64,000 nucleotides of DNA from Streptomyces cynarae (GCF_025642135.1 NZ_CP106793.1:434001-498000), one strand, 5' to 3'; positions 1 to 8,963 are shown, counted from the stretch's first letter. The notes: a model not told the origin generated them from the sequence alone. Numbers and translations are program-made.

Positions 1-1607
1 TCACACGCCTCTTCTCCGGACACGCCGACTACGCAGCCGCCCCGGGCACGAGCAATCCGCACGTCCCGTGGCTCGGTCCGTACTTCGTGCTCCTCGCCCC
101 GGTGGCCGGCGGCCTGATGTACGGGCCACTGGTGAATCGGTTCGCCAAGGAAGCCCGCGGCCACGGCGTGCCTGAGGTGATGTTGGCCGTGGCCCAGCGC
201 GGCGGCCGCATCAGCCCGAAGGTCGCCGTCGTCAAGACGCTCGCCTCAGCTCTGACCATCGGCTCGGGCGGCTCCGTGGGCCGCGAAGGCCCGATCGTGC
301 AGATCGGCTCCGCGCTCGGCTCTACCCTCGGCCGCATGTCCAAGGTGACCGAGGGGCGCTTGAAGCTCCTGGTCGCCTGCGGTGCGGCAGGGGGCATCGC
401 CGCGACGTTCAACGCCCCGCTGGCCGGCGTGTTCTTCGCCATGGAACTGATCTTGGGCACCTTCAGCGCGGAAGCGTTCGGAGCCACGGTGCTGGCCAGT
501 GTGACGGCGAGCGTGATCGGCCGTGCCGCCTTCGGCAACGCGGTCTTCCTGCACCTGCCGGACTTCCACATCGACCATCTCGCCCAGTACGGGCTGATCG
601 CGCTGCTCGGCGTCGTCGCCGCCGTGGTCGGGGTGGGCTTCTCGCGGTTCCTGTACCTGATCGAGGACGCCTGCGACTGGGTCTGGCGCGGCCCCGAGTG
701 GCTGCGCCCGGCGGTTGGCGGCCTGGCGCTCGGTCTGGTGCTGCTCGCGCTGCCCGAGATGTACGGGGTCGGCTACCCGGTCCTGCAGAAAGCGACCCAG
801 GGCGGGTACGCGGTCGGCTTCCTGCTGCTGTTGCTGGTGGGCAAGATGCTGGCGACCAGCCTGACGATCGGCATCGGAGGATCGGGCGGGGTGTTCGCTC
901 CCAGCCTGTTCATCGGGGCGATGCTGGGGTCCGCCTACGGAACGGGAGTCCACCATCTGCTGCCCCAGTCTGCCGGCGCCGTGGGCGCCTACGCGTTGAT
1001 CGGCATGGGCGCCGTGTTCGCCGGCGCGGCCCGGGCCCCGATCACCGCGGTGGTCATTCTCTTCGAGCTCACCGGCGAATACTCGATCATCCTGCCGCTG
1101 ATGCTCGCGATCGTGCTCGCCACCGCCGCCAGCCGTCTGCTGGCCCACGACACCATCTACACGCTCAAGCTGCGCCGGCGCGGCATCGATCTCGAGGGTC
1201 CGGCCCGCGGTGCGTGGATCGGTGGCCAGCGCGTCAGCGCCGTCATGGACCCCCTGCCCTCGCCCCTGCCCGCGTCCACCACGCTTGCGGACGCCGCCGA
1301 TCTGCTACGCCTGTCCGGCCACGGTGCCCTGCCCGTGATCGACGGCTCCGGAGCGTACGTGGGCGTCGTCACGGCGCAGGCCGTGGCTGAGGCCCTTGCC
1401 GAACAGCCGGACGCAGCGCCGTCGCTCGTCGGGCAGCTCGCCGAGCTGCCCACGCCGGTGCAAGCGGACCAGCCCCTTGCACTGGCCCTGCACGCTCTTC
1501 TCTCAGCAGCAGGCACCGGCGTGCCCGTCCTGGACCCTGACAACGGCAAGCCGGTTGGTTGGCTGAGCCACCAAAACGCCCTCCGTGCAGTGCACACCGC
1601 CGCCTGA
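1..1607 (+). CDS. ClC-family chloride transporter with CBS domains (5' partial)
   Basis: Integral membrane chloride transport protein of the ClC family. The frame is open from base 3, so the gene starts outside the window; the GTG at 87 is not its true start. Counting from 87, the protein shows a degenerate first filter motif (GHGVPE, about residues 25-30), the GREGP motif at 65-69 and GGVFAPSL near 268, followed by hydrophobic helices. A C-terminal pair of CBS domains covers roughly residues 385-500. The glutamate in GREGP is the gating glutamate of the family, and CBS pairs usually sense adenine nucleotides. Whether this is a channel or a proton/chloride exchanger cannot be read from the fragment. 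No partner gene follows closely. Confidence 0.93.
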   Translation, partial: TRLFSGHADYAAAPGTSNPHVPWLGPYFVLLAPVAGGLMYGPLVNRFAKEARGHGVPEVMLAVAQRGGRISPKVAVVKTLASALTIGSGGSVGREGPIVQIGSALGSTLGRMSKVTEGRLKLLVACGAAGGIAATFNAPLAGVFFAMELILGTFSAEAFGATVLASVTASVIGRAAFGNAVFLHLPDFHIDHLAQYGLIALLGVVAAVVGVGFSRFLYLIEDACDWVWRGPEWLRPAVGGLALGLVLLALPEMYGVGYPVLQKATQGGYAVGFLLLLLVGKMLATSLTIGIGGSGGVFAPSLFIGAMLGSAYGTGVHHLLPQSAGAVGAYALIGMGAVFAGAARAPITAVVILFELTGEYSIILPLMLAIVLATAASRLLAHDTIYTLKLRRRGIDLEGPARGAWIGGQRVSAVMDPLPSPLPASTTLADAADLLRLSGHGALPVIDGSGAYVGVVTAQAVAEALAEQPDAAPSLVGQLAELPTPVQADQPLALALHALLSAAGTGVPVLDPDNGKPVGWLSHQNALRAVHTAA

Positions 1608-1694
1608 CGGTCGTCGAAGGCGACCCCGCGCCCACTCGTTCGCATGCCTCGACTGCTGGGGGCATGCGCAGAAGAGGATGAAACGGGATATTTA

Positions 1695-1707
1695 TTGCAT
1701 AATGAAA
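1695..1707. promoter_or_regulatory. Near-palindrome TTGCATAATGAAA upstream of the SPW gene
   Basis: This AT-rich 13-mer sits 28 bp before the SPW gene start in otherwise GC-rich DNA. It matches the perfect palindrome TTGCATTATGCAA at 4028-4040 with one arm mismatch. It could be a shared operator or part of a promoter. The nearby MarR-family gene (4100-4636) is an obvious but untested candidate binder. Confidence 0.35.
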
Positions 1708-1735
1708 AATCGCTTGCGAGAGGAAAGCGGCCGTT

Positions 1736-2158
1736 ATGTCGTATCCCTGGCGCTCGACCGAACTCGGCGATCCTTCTGCTCCGCCCCAGATGCGGACTGA
1801 TCCGAAGCGGGCTGTGACGCGCGGCCGGGCAGCCGTCATCCACGGACTCATCCTGCTGACGGGCATCTTCGCGGCGGTTTCGCCCTGGGTGGTCCACTTT
1901 TCCAGAACCAACCCCTACCTCACGCCTGTCAACCTGACTGTGGGGCTCACCACCGCCGCGATCGGCATTGGACTGCCCCTCGCGCCGGAGCGGCGGCATC
2001 GACTGTCATGGACTTTGGCGCCCATCGGGATCTGGCTCATCGTGTCGCCGTCGTTCGTGACGGCCGCCCACGCAGTATCCCCGGGGATCGTATGGAGCAA
2101 CACCGTAGCGGGCGGCATGACGTGCCTGCTGGGCTTGATCGCCTCGAACATGCTTTGA
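1736..2158 (+). CDS. SPW-repeat membrane protein
   Basis: Small integral membrane protein of 140 residues with the Ser-Pro-Trp signature of the SPW repeat family (VSPWV near residue 48, a weaker VSPS in the second half). After about 33 polar residues there are four hydrophobic segments, arranged as two repeats of two helices. The function of the family is not known. The ATG at 1736 follows a purine-rich GAGAGGAAAG ribosome site. An AT-rich palindrome-like element lies just upstream, so control by a DNA-binding repressor is plausible. Confidence 0.85.
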   Translation: MSYPWRSTELGDPSAPPQMRTDPKRAVTRGRAAVIHGLILLTGIFAAVSPWVVHFSRTNPYLTPVNLTVGLTTAAIGIGLPLAPERRHRLSWTLAPIGIWLIVSPSFVTAAHAVSPGIVWSNTVAGGMTCLLGLIASNML

Positions 2159-2398
2159 CGGCGAACACGCCTTGACGGTCGCACGTATGGCCTCCCTCCG
2201 CGACGACGCGCACCTCGCAAGCAATTTCGGCAGCCGCGGACACGGCATGCCTCCATCAGTCCACCCCGTACAGGAGCAGTTCGTGACGAATTGACCGCTT
2301 GGCATTTAGCAGGATGCAATCTTTACCTAGAGCAAAGGTTCTCTCCTGCTGTAGATGCGTACCTCCTGACGTCCATGCTGTCCACATCGGGAGGCACC

Positions 2399-3160
2399 GT
2401 GCCCATCTCGCGCACCACCATTGGAACCGTCGTCGTGGGCGGCGCGCTGAGCCTGACCCTCGCCGCCCTCGTGTATCCGAGCATGCTCGGGGTCCAGAAC
2501 GTGTCCACCAACGCCTCGCGCGTGATCGCCAACACCCGCTACGGCCCGCTGACCGAGGCCGACCGCAACTTCGTCGTCTTTGTGCGATCCGCCGGACTGT
2601 GGGAGTACCCCTCCGGAGAGCTGGCTCTCAAGAAGGGGACGACCCCGGCCGTGCGCACCGCCGGCCAGCACCTGGTCATCGGGCACGCCGCGCTCGACGC
2701 GGCCTGCCGCAAGATCGCCCCCGAGCTGGGCATCACCCTGCCCAACCAGCCCACTCCACAGCAACAGGGCTTCCTGAACAAGCTGACATCGGACACCGGC
2801 AAGCAGTTCGACACCGACCTGGCCAACATCCTGCGCGTCACCCACGGCTCGATCTTCTCCACCATCGCCAAGATCCGCGCCACCACCGAGAACACACTCG
2901 TGCGCCAACTGGCCGACCAGGCCAACGACGTGGTCCTGGATCACATCACCCAGATGGAGAAAACCGGCCTGGTAAACCAGGACCAGGTCAACTTCCAGGA
3001 GACCGTCCCGCCGAAGCTCCCCTCAAACCAGGTCACTCCACCCGTGCCCCAGCCGGGGGAACCCGTCGTCGTGCTCAGCCCGCCTCCCGGGGTGCCCACG
3101 AACGGGGTACCCACGGGGGAACCCACGAACACCGCCGCCGCCTCCGCCCCGGCAGGCTGA
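2399..3160 (+). CDS. DUF4142 domain protein, secreted or membrane-anchored
   Basis: About 253 residues. I chose GTG 2399 because GGGAGG stands 5 bp before it; the frame is open further upstream to 2291 without a comparable site. The N-terminus has one hydrophobic segment (residues 5-25) that is a signal or anchor. Next comes an all-helical DUF4142-type domain (about 45-190) beginning with LTEADRNFV, a pattern shared with ferritin-like secreted proteins. The tail is rich in Pro, Thr and Val and may span the cell wall. DUF4142 has no established biochemical function. The stop codon abuts that of the convergent gene (TGATCA at 3158-3163). Confidence 0.85.
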   Translation: MPISRTTIGTVVVGGALSLTLAALVYPSMLGVQNVSTNASRVIANTRYGPLTEADRNFVVFVRSAGLWEYPSGELALKKGTTPAVRTAGQHLVIGHAALDAACRKIAPELGITLPNQPTPQQQGFLNKLTSDTGKQFDTDLANILRVTHGSIFSTIAKIRATTENTLVRQLADQANDVVLDHITQMEKTGLVNQDQVNFQETVPPKLPSNQVTPPVPQPGEPVVVLSPPPGVPTNGVPTGEPTNTAAASAPAG

Positions 3161-3886
3161 TCAGCGGCGGTCGGCACCACCCCGCCCGGAAGACGCCAAG
3201 ACATCGGACGGTTCGGACATCCGATAGGAGCGCACGACCGCGACCACACTCCCGGCCACGAGAGCCGTGGCCCACGCGGCGAGGCCGCGCAGCGGCCCCG
3301 AGACCCCCGCCCCCGCCTCCACACCGCGCGGGGGCACCAGCCCCATCGGGTCGTAGAGGACGGCCAGCGCGTCTCCTGGCCGGGTCGTCTGCCGGCAGCC
3401 CCGCCAGATGCGGACCTGGAGCGGTACGCCGTCATGGTCCTCCACCGAACACAGGTAGCGGTCATGCCCGTCCGCCGTCACGCCGCCGTCAGCGACCGAC
3501 GTCACCACCGCGGACTGCACCCGGCCCCGTTCGGCCAGCACCACGTCCGCGGCGGCCTGCGGAGCCTGGAGGGCGAGGCATACGCCCAGCACGGCGACGA
3601 TCCCGACCAGCGCGCGTCCCGCTTGCATCAGGATCAGGTAGAGGGCAAGCGCGGCCGCGCAGACGAGGCCGGCCTCGCCGTCGGCCAGCGAGGGCGGGCC
3701 GGTCCAGGCGCCGACCAGCGTGGTGCATACGATCGTCCCGGCCCCCAGGAACCCGGCAAGAAGCCCCTCGCCGATCAGCCACCACGGCGGCAGGCCGACG
3801 AACTCCGCAGGTCCCCACACCGCGGAGCGCAGATGCTCCATCAGGTGCGGCTCCGCCGCGGACGGGAGTCCATGCCGTCGTCGCAC
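3161..3886 (-). CDS. Unrecognised membrane protein with an extracytoplasmic middle domain
   Basis: 241 residues from GTG 3886, preceded by GGGGTGAGA. Hydrophobic segments lie near residues 35-60, 70-85 and 88-110, and the last near 205-225. Between them is a soluble domain of about 90 residues that contains two cysteines (YLCSVED and WRGCRQ) and ends in the hydrophobic phrase LAVLYDPMGLVPP. This helix-soluble-helix plan, with a stretch about a bulk property such as 'GDALAVLYDP', resembles DUF3592-like proteins, but I do not assign it. It converges directly on the DUF4142 gene with no space for a terminator. Confidence 0.72.
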   Translation of the reverse strand: MRRRHGLPSAAEPHLMEHLRSAVWGPAEFVGLPPWWLIGEGLLAGFLGAGTIVCTTLVGAWTGPPSLADGEAGLVCAAALALYLILMQAGRALVGIVAVLGVCLALQAPQAAADVVLAERGRVQSAVVTSVADGGVTADGHDRYLCSVEDHDGVPLQVRIWRGCRQTTRPGDALAVLYDPMGLVPPRGVEAGAGVSGPLRGLAAWATALVAGSVVAVVRSYRMSEPSDVLASSGRGGADRR

Positions 3887-4027
3887 GCGCGTCTCACCCC
3901 AGTGCTGTGCCCATCCGTCAGCGGCTTCGCTTACTGCCGCCTCGGAGAGAGGGGCGCCCCATCCCGGTCGGAGTCACGCGTGGCCTGCCGCGCCGGAGTC
4001 CGGCAGGGAAGCCACGTTCCGCTTCGC

Positions 4028-4040
4028 TTGCATTATGCAA
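4028..4040. promoter_or_regulatory. Perfect palindrome TTGCATTATGCAA
   Basis: A 13-bp perfect palindrome (TTGCAT-T-ATGCAA) in GC-rich DNA between the membrane protein gene (starts 3886, minus) and the 3' end of the MarR gene (4100-4636, minus). It is about 140 bp upstream of the membrane protein gene and resembles the element at 1695-1707. MarR dimers commonly bind palindromes of this size, so an operator is a reasonable inference. Confidence 0.4.
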
Positions 4041-4099
4041 AAAATAGCGGCGGTCAGAGAAGAGCAGCCCCGAAACCAACACCGGTCACTAAGAAGGAG

Positions 4100-4636
4100 T
4101 CACGCGTCGCGCCCCATCGCGGCGTCCACCACCCAGCCCAGCGGGTGCGGCTCCGGGTCTTCCGCCGTGGGCGCCGGGGGCTCGCCGCCCGCCTCGTTGA
4201 AGGCGTTGAGGGCCTCGACCAGCGCCAGCCGCTCGGTCGGGCGGAGCCGTTCGACGATCGCCGCGATCTCGGCGCGGCGCCGTGCGGTGACGTCGTCGAC
4301 GATGCGCCGTCCCTCCTCTGTGAGCTGCAGCAGCGTCTCGCGTCGGTTGTCGGGGTTGGCCCGCCGGTCGGCGAGTCCCGCCGCGATGAGCCGGTCGACC
4401 ATGCGCATCGCCGTGGACGGCGCCACCTGGAGCAGGTCGGCAAGCGCGACCAGCTTGGTGGCCCCTCGAGTGGACAGCACCACCAGCATCCGGAACTGCG
4501 GGACGGTCACCCGCTCCTCGACCTCGGCGAGGGAGCGGGCAGAGATCGCCACCAACAGACGAGAAGCGGTCAGTACCGCCCGAGTGACCGCGTCGACGTC
4601 GTCCATGGCCCCTGGAGGGTTCTTGCGTTCCGGCAT
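4100..4636 (-). CDS. MarR-family transcriptional regulator
   Basis: 178 residues, cytoplasmic winged-helix DNA-binding protein. The centre carries the family pattern: VPQFRMLVVLSTRG, then the recognition helix region VAPSTAMRMVDRLIAAGL, then the wing NPDNRRETLLQLTEEG. The ATG at 4636 follows AAAGGA. The C-terminal 30 residues are proline-rich and outside the usual domain. There is no co-directional partner gene immediately downstream, but the palindrome at 4028-4040 lies 60 bp past its stop, in front of the membrane protein gene. The ligand is unknown. Confidence 0.92.
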   Translation of the reverse strand: MPERKNPPGAMDDVDAVTRAVLTASRLLVAISARSLAEVEERVTVPQFRMLVVLSTRGATKLVALADLLQVAPSTAMRMVDRLIAAGLADRRANPDNRRETLLQLTEEGRRIVDDVTARRRAEIAAIVERLRPTERLALVEALNAFNEAGGEPPAPTAEDPEPHPLGWVVDAAMGRDA

Positions 4637-5215
4637 GCGTCCTTTCTACCGCGTCGCATTCCCGGCCGGTCACGCGACAGGAACACCCGGCGGCGCGACG
4701 ACCACGACGCGCAGCGAGTCGACGCGGCCTGCTGGTAGGTGGCCATACCGGACTCAGCACGGACCCGCAGCGCAGAGCGGGCAAGCCGCGGCGCAAACAC
4801 GAGCAGAGCGAAGGGCCGATCACAGGTTCCCGCCTCACCGCGCGGACCACGGCTCCTCCGTCGGCGGCGATTTCGTACGCCATCCACTCGCGGCGGCCGC
4901 TCGGCGGAAGTACCCCACCTGCTCGTCGCCGTGCCGAAACTCCCGAAAGGCCGGCCATCCCTGGCGGCGTGCGATCATCGACCACAACCGGCCACAGCAG
5001 CCAGCCAGCGCAACTGCAACACCACCGCCCCGTCACCGCGAGTACGGCGACCTCGCCCACAGCCCGGGGAGTTGAGGGTTTCGGCGCCGGATGGCCGTAG
5101 CCCGGCACCGGACTCATCCCCGCAGCTGCAAGACCATCGTCGCATCGGCGCAATTCCCCCTGCGCCGCGTCTGTGGGCTCGGGAACAAGCGCAGCTGAAC
5201 GAGTCCCCAGCGGTC
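4637..5215. other. Intergenic stretch, no gene recognised
   Basis: 579 bp between the marR start and the permease stop. All open frames here are short, Arg-rich shadows without a ribosome site. No transposase, RNA gene or clear hairpin was seen. The part next to 4637 must hold the marR promoter. Confidence 0.4.
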
Positions 5216-6613
5216 TCAGTCCGCTTCGGCACGCGCCTCGATGTCCTCGATGCCGGTGGGCCGGCCGGCGCGGTTCCACCGGACGTACAGTCCGCCGGCG
5301 ATGAGGAGTGTGGCCACCATCGACAGCACCGGCCAACCGCGCAACAGGTTCACCACGAGGGTGAACGCCACGGCCGCCGCGGCAAGACCGTTGACCCAGG
5401 CCAGCGCGGGCTTGCGTTCCTGCCGGGCGAAGCGGGCCATGGCGACCAGACCCACCAGGAAGCTGACGAACACCGCGACCGCATAGAACAGCACCAACTC
5501 CTGCTCCTGACCCGCCGCCGCGACGATGACGAGAGCGGCGGCCGCCAGGTACACCAAGACCGACCAGTACGGGGTGTGGTGACGGTTGGTCCGCCCCAGC
5601 ACCGGCGGCAGCACGCCCGGCCGCTCGGCCGTGCCGGACAGCGCCTTCAGCAGACCCGGGCCCGCCTGGAAGGAGGAGGACGCGGCGGCGAGCAGCAGCA
5701 GCGAGCTGGTCAGCTGGAACGCCCCGTACAGCCAGCCGGGCCCGGCTGCGGCGTGCGCGATGTCGGCGATCTGGGTGGAGTCGGTCCCGGGGATGCCGAT
5801 GTGCAGGCGAACGGCGAGCGCCGTCAGGGCCAGGGTCAGCCCGCCGACGATCACCACGAGCAGGGCGAGGGTGCCGCGGCCGAAGCGGCGGCGATGCGTG
5901 TCGTCGAGCTGGCCGAGCTGGGCGATCGCGGTCGACGGCGCCTCGACGCCGGTGGCCAGCGCCATCGCCACGGGGAAGGCCAGCACGACGGCCAGGACGG
6001 CCGAGTGACCCGGGTTGTGCGTGGCGGCTGCGTGTCCGGTCGTGTGCGGCGTTACGAAACCGAGCACCAGCACGGTCACGGACACGGCCACGAACGCGAC
6101 CGTCATCACGGCGAACAGCAGCCGCCCGCCGTGCCCGAACCAGGTCAGCCCGACCACCACCAGCAGCAGGATCAGCGCCAGCGGGACACGGGCCGGCGCC
6201 AGCGCCGGGAACAGCGCGATCACCGCGCTGGACGCGGCCGCGATCGAGATGCCGATGGTGAGCACGAAGTCGACGACCAGGGCACCGATCGGCAGGAACG
6301 TCCAGCGTGGCCCGAACGCCCGCGCCGCCGCCGCGGCCGCGCCCCCGCCTTGGGGGAAGCGGCGCACGAGCTGCCAGTAGTTGGCGGTGACCACGACGAC
6401 GAGCCCGATCACCAGGCTCATGGTGGGCAGCAGCAGCGCCAGGTCCCCGTGCAGGGCGCGCAGCGCCGCCTCGATCGCGTAGGCGACGGAGGACACCGGG
6501 TCGGCGATCACCGCGAAGGCGAAGGCGAAGAAGAGGACGGACCGGCGCGGGGTACGGCCGCGCAGGGCGGACGCAGCAGCCGACGTGACGGCAGCCTGGC
6601 GGGTAGGAGTCAC
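5216..6613 (-). CDS. APC-superfamily permease
   Basis: 465-residue integral membrane transporter with about 12 hydrophobic segments. The first begins FAFAFAVIADPVSSVAYAIE, close to the helix-1 substrate motif of the APC superfamily, and the second carries a Gly-rich loop RRFPQGGG. It most resembles bacterial amino-acid or potassium-type APC permeases; the substrate cannot be read. I start it at GTG 6613, which follows AGGAAAGG by a good distance, instead of the more distal start at 6706, where the added 31 residues are polar and lack a ribosome site. It seems to be monocistronic. Confidence 0.88.
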   Translation of the reverse strand: MTPTRQAAVTSAAASALRGRTPRRSVLFFAFAFAVIADPVSSVAYAIEAALRALHGDLALLLPTMSLVIGLVVVVTANYWQLVRRFPQGGGAAAAAARAFGPRWTFLPIGALVVDFVLTIGISIAAASSAVIALFPALAPARVPLALILLLVVVGLTWFGHGGRLLFAVMTVAFVAVSVTVLVLGFVTPHTTGHAAATHNPGHSAVLAVVLAFPVAMALATGVEAPSTAIAQLGQLDDTHRRRFGRGTLALLVVIVGGLTLALTALAVRLHIGIPGTDSTQIADIAHAAAGPGWLYGAFQLTSSLLLLAAASSSFQAGPGLLKALSGTAERPGVLPPVLGRTNRHHTPYWSVLVYLAAAALVIVAAAGQEQELVLFYAVAVFVSFLVGLVAMARFARQERKPALAWVNGLAAAAVAFTLVVNLLRGWPVLSMVATLLIAGGLYVRWNRAGRPTGIEDIEARAEAD

Positions 6614-6840
6614 GCGAAGACCTTTCCTGCGGAGAGGAGTGGAAGAGACTTCGCCGACCAGACTTCCCGGCACACCGATGACCAGGCTACGTCGGTAAGT
6701 CATCAAGGAGTTGTCAAGGATCCGTCAACGTTGGCGGCCGTGGCGCGTACCGAATCGGTCGTCGCGCCTCGCCGGCGGAGGCAAGGCAGCGTCACGTGGA
6801 CGAGGTGCACAGTGCAGTTTCCGCTGTGAAGAAGGTCCAG

Positions 6841-6870
6841 CATCATGGCCGGAAGGCCACGGCCATGATG
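6841..6870. repeat. 11-bp inverted repeat with 8-bp spacer upstream of the permease
   Basis: Arms CATCATGGCCG (6841-6851) and CGGCCATGATG (6860-6870) match perfectly. The element sits about 230 bp before the permease start and 155 bp after the stop of the Rv1733c-like gene, both on the minus strand. It could be an operator or a weak hairpin; there is no T-run. Nothing else was recognised in the 411-bp gap 6614-7024. Confidence 0.45.
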
Positions 6871-7024
6871 AAGGGGCGTTTGAAGGTCGGCTCGGGTTGC
6901 CTTGACGGGCGTGGTGCGCAGTGGCCGCCACTCCGCCAAGGCCGACCGTCCTCGATCGTCCACATCCGGTCGGCTGCGGTACCCAGCGCCCTCCTCGGCG
7001 ACGGAACCGTGCCGGGACCACCGA

Positions 7025-7621
7025 TCAGCCGGTCTTCCCACCCCTCCGCGTGTGGATGAGCTCCCACTCCACGGCCCATTGCACCATTCGTCGGCGGTCC
7101 AGCACCGCCCGCACGGCACGCGTGCTCACCCACACGACCCCGACTGTGGCCGCCGTTGCGAGAACACCAACCGCGGTCGCCTCCACCAGCGCCTCCGAAG
7201 GGTCGGCAGGGCGCGACGTCAGGCCACCCTTGGCATCCGTCCACACCTGCACCTGGCTTCCCGCACGAGCACCGGTGGGAACTTTGGTCCGCCCGGTGCG
7301 GCGGGTCTTCCCGTCCGGAGCCGTCCACTGGACCTTCGCCCACGCTCGCCTCCTGTCGCCGGCATGCGTGGAGACCTCGTTCGAGGCATCGGTGACCAGC
7401 TCCGCCGCGATCGCCCGGCGCTCGGATCGGTCTCCCTCGAAGCTCCGTTCCGCCACCACGGCTGTCATCACGCCCACGGCGGCACCGCCCACGACGGTCA
7501 GCACCCATGCGGCGAGCAGTACCCAGGCTTCGACGAGGTCACTGGTCCGGCGCAGCGGGTTGCGCCGCCACCGCCACAGGGCCCCAGCCGTTGGCCGACG
7601 TCTCCGATATCTCTTCGCCAC
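7025..7621 (-). CDS. Rv1733c-like membrane protein
   Basis: 198 residues from GTG 7621, after GGGGGTGA. The N-terminus is very basic and leads into the RRNPLRRTSDLVE phrase typical of actinobacterial Rv1733c-type proteins. The first transmembrane helix is at about 30-55, followed by an extracytoplasmic domain of about 90 residues with the pattern VQWTAPDGKTRRTGRTKVP, then a second helix at about 150-172. In Mycobacterium the namesake belongs to the dormancy regulon; here neither regulator nor role is visible. The next segment upstream is the decayed ATPase locus. Confidence 0.8.
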   Translation of the reverse strand: MAKRYRRRRPTAGALWRWRRNPLRRTSDLVEAWVLLAAWVLTVVGGAAVGVMTAVVAERSFEGDRSERRAIAAELVTDASNEVSTHAGDRRRAWAKVQWTAPDGKTRRTGRTKVPTGARAGSQVQVWTDAKGGLTSRPADPSEALVEATAVGVLATAATVGVVWVSTRAVRAVLDRRRMVQWAVEWELIHTRRGGKTG

Positions 7622-7740
7622 GAGCCGTCACCCCCTCGTGTGAGGCAGCCGGGCTGAGAGCGCATGGCCGTCATCTGCCGCACTGCCGGAAACCACTATC
7701 TGCCGTTTCGGGAACGAGTCAAGGTGCATGACGCAAGCCC

Positions 7741-8455
7741 CTATTGCTCCTCCGTCCGCGCCGCGTGGGGGGCATGGGGGTTCGTGAGCGGGTTGCGCGG
7801 GTCGGTGGCACGAGCGATGGCGCACCCGACGGCGGCCACCCGGTCGGCGAGGAGGCCGAGTGCGGGCACGGCACGCGTAGGCGGCTGCAGGGCCTCCGAG
7901 AGCCTGTGTGCGGACGTAGGCGGCCTTCAACTCAGCCCAGGGCGTGGCTTGCTCAGTGGTCAGCGTGCGGCGCAGTTCGGCCGGTTTCAGCAGGTTGGCC
8001 TCCGCCCCGCTGGTAAGGGTTTGGGCCTCCGCGGTGAAGTGGTCGTCGATGACGGCGGCGAGCTCGGCATCGTTCATGAGCGGGCCGGATGCACTGGGCG
8101 ATCTTGTTCATGGTGCGGAAGGAGCCCTGGAGCCGGAAAGGCGGCTCGGTGCGCGTGGCGTCGGACTGCGCGGCGGAGGCGATGTAGGCGGCGTTGACCG
8201 CGAGAACCGTCTCGCGTGCGGTGAGCAGGTGGCCAGCACGATCTCCTGGCGGGCCGTGGCGTTCGGGGCTTCGGCCGGGTCGGGGCAGGTGACGGTGTGC
8301 CCGAGGGCCGGGCCGCTGACCTTCACGAGCATCGGTCCGAGGCGGTCGGCGACGTATTCCATCAGCGTGCCGCCTCGGCGTCGCTGCCGATCGACTCGGC
8401 GGCGTCGCCGAGCCGTTCGACGTCCCGGTGGTGCTCGGCGAAGGCGTTCCTTCCT
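7741..8455 (-). pseudogene. 3' remnant of a DNA-repair-ATPase-type gene, several frameshifts
   Basis: Pieces of one protein appear in order on the minus strand but in changing frames. They run from AFAEHHRDVERLGDAAES (near 8440) through YVADRLGPMLVKVSGPALG, PPFRLQGSFRTMNKIAQ and AEAQTLTSGAEANLLKP to LLADRVAAVG, ending RTEEQ and TAG at 7741-7743. I recognise this as the C-terminal third of a large actinobacterial protein usually called DNA repair ATPase; the name rests on memory of the family. At least three frame changes are needed. The ATPase N-terminus is missing. In related genomes this gene often neighbours a flotillin and an OB-fold membrane protein, and a broken copy of the latter lies just upstream. 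Confidence 0.6.
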
Positions 8456-8460
8456 TCCGG

Positions 8461-8507
8461 CGCGGTGCCGGAGCTGCCGTCCCCTGTGCGGCAGCTCCGG
8501 CACCGCG
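8461..8507. repeat. Perfect 18-bp stem inverted repeat
   Basis: Arms 8461-8478 and 8490-8507 are fully complementary, with an 11-base loop. It stands between the truncated OB-fold gene (ends 8565, minus strand) and the start of the ATPase remnant, so it could terminate the former. It may also mark the deletion junction of the collapsed locus. No T-run follows. Confidence 0.6.
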
Positions 8508-8564
8508 GGTCGCCAGGCCCTTGGGGGAGGGCAGGGGCAGGCCCCGGCAGAGACGAGCCGAAGC

Positions 8565-8963
8565 TCAAGCGGTGCGGTCGTCCGCCGTGGCGTGGACGGG
8601 ACCTGGTTCGTCGGGGCAGACCTTGTGCAGCGGCCGGACGAACAGACAGGTCAGCCGCCAGGCGGCGAGCAACGCGGCGGCCGACACCAACGGGCGCAGA
8701 ACCCAGCTCATGGCTCCGGAGGGCGCCAGCGCGAACGGCAGCACGCGCCCTCCGACACCGAGGAACCAGGCGAGCACCGTCAGCAGGGAGAGCGCGACCG
8801 CCACCGGCACCCCACCCATCCCCCAGCCGTCGAGCTCGACGTCCGCATCGAAGCTGTCCAGGGCCGTGACGCCGAGGGCGACCAGCAGCCAGAAGCACAC
8901 GACCACGACGAGAGCCGCGGTGAACAGGAGCACGGGAAATCCGGTGGCGGCCTCCACGAACAT
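8565..8963 (-). CDS. Truncated OB-fold (DUF1449-like) membrane protein
   Basis: 132 residues when started at ATG 8963. The N-terminus FVEAATGFPVLLFTAALVVV, the phrase GGVPVAVALSLLTVLAWF and the ending FVRPLHKVCPDEPG match the membrane half of YqiJ/DUF1449-type proteins that accompany flotillins. The soluble OB-fold expected after this point (about 80-100 residues) is missing: the frame ends shortly after CPDEPG in unrelated sequence. The product is therefore probably non-functional and may be a pseudogene. The frame is open to 9155 but passes through an inverted repeat, so the longer start is unlikely. Confidence 0.65.
   Translation of the reverse strand: MFVEAATGFPVLLFTAALVVVVCFWLLVALGVTALDSFDADVELDGWGMGGVPVAVALSLLTVLAWFLGVGGRVLPFALAPSGAMSWVLRPLVSAAALLAAWRLTCLFVRPLHKVCPDEPGPVHATADDRTA

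Noticed and set aside
6614..6720. Possible riboswitch or attenuator in the permease leader
   Set aside because: No conserved riboswitch core or clear stem set seen by eye; a covariance search would be needed.
4739..6829. 696-codon plus-strand frame across the permease region
   Set aside because: Arg/Gln/His-rich antisense shadow; the minus-strand permease explains the stretch.
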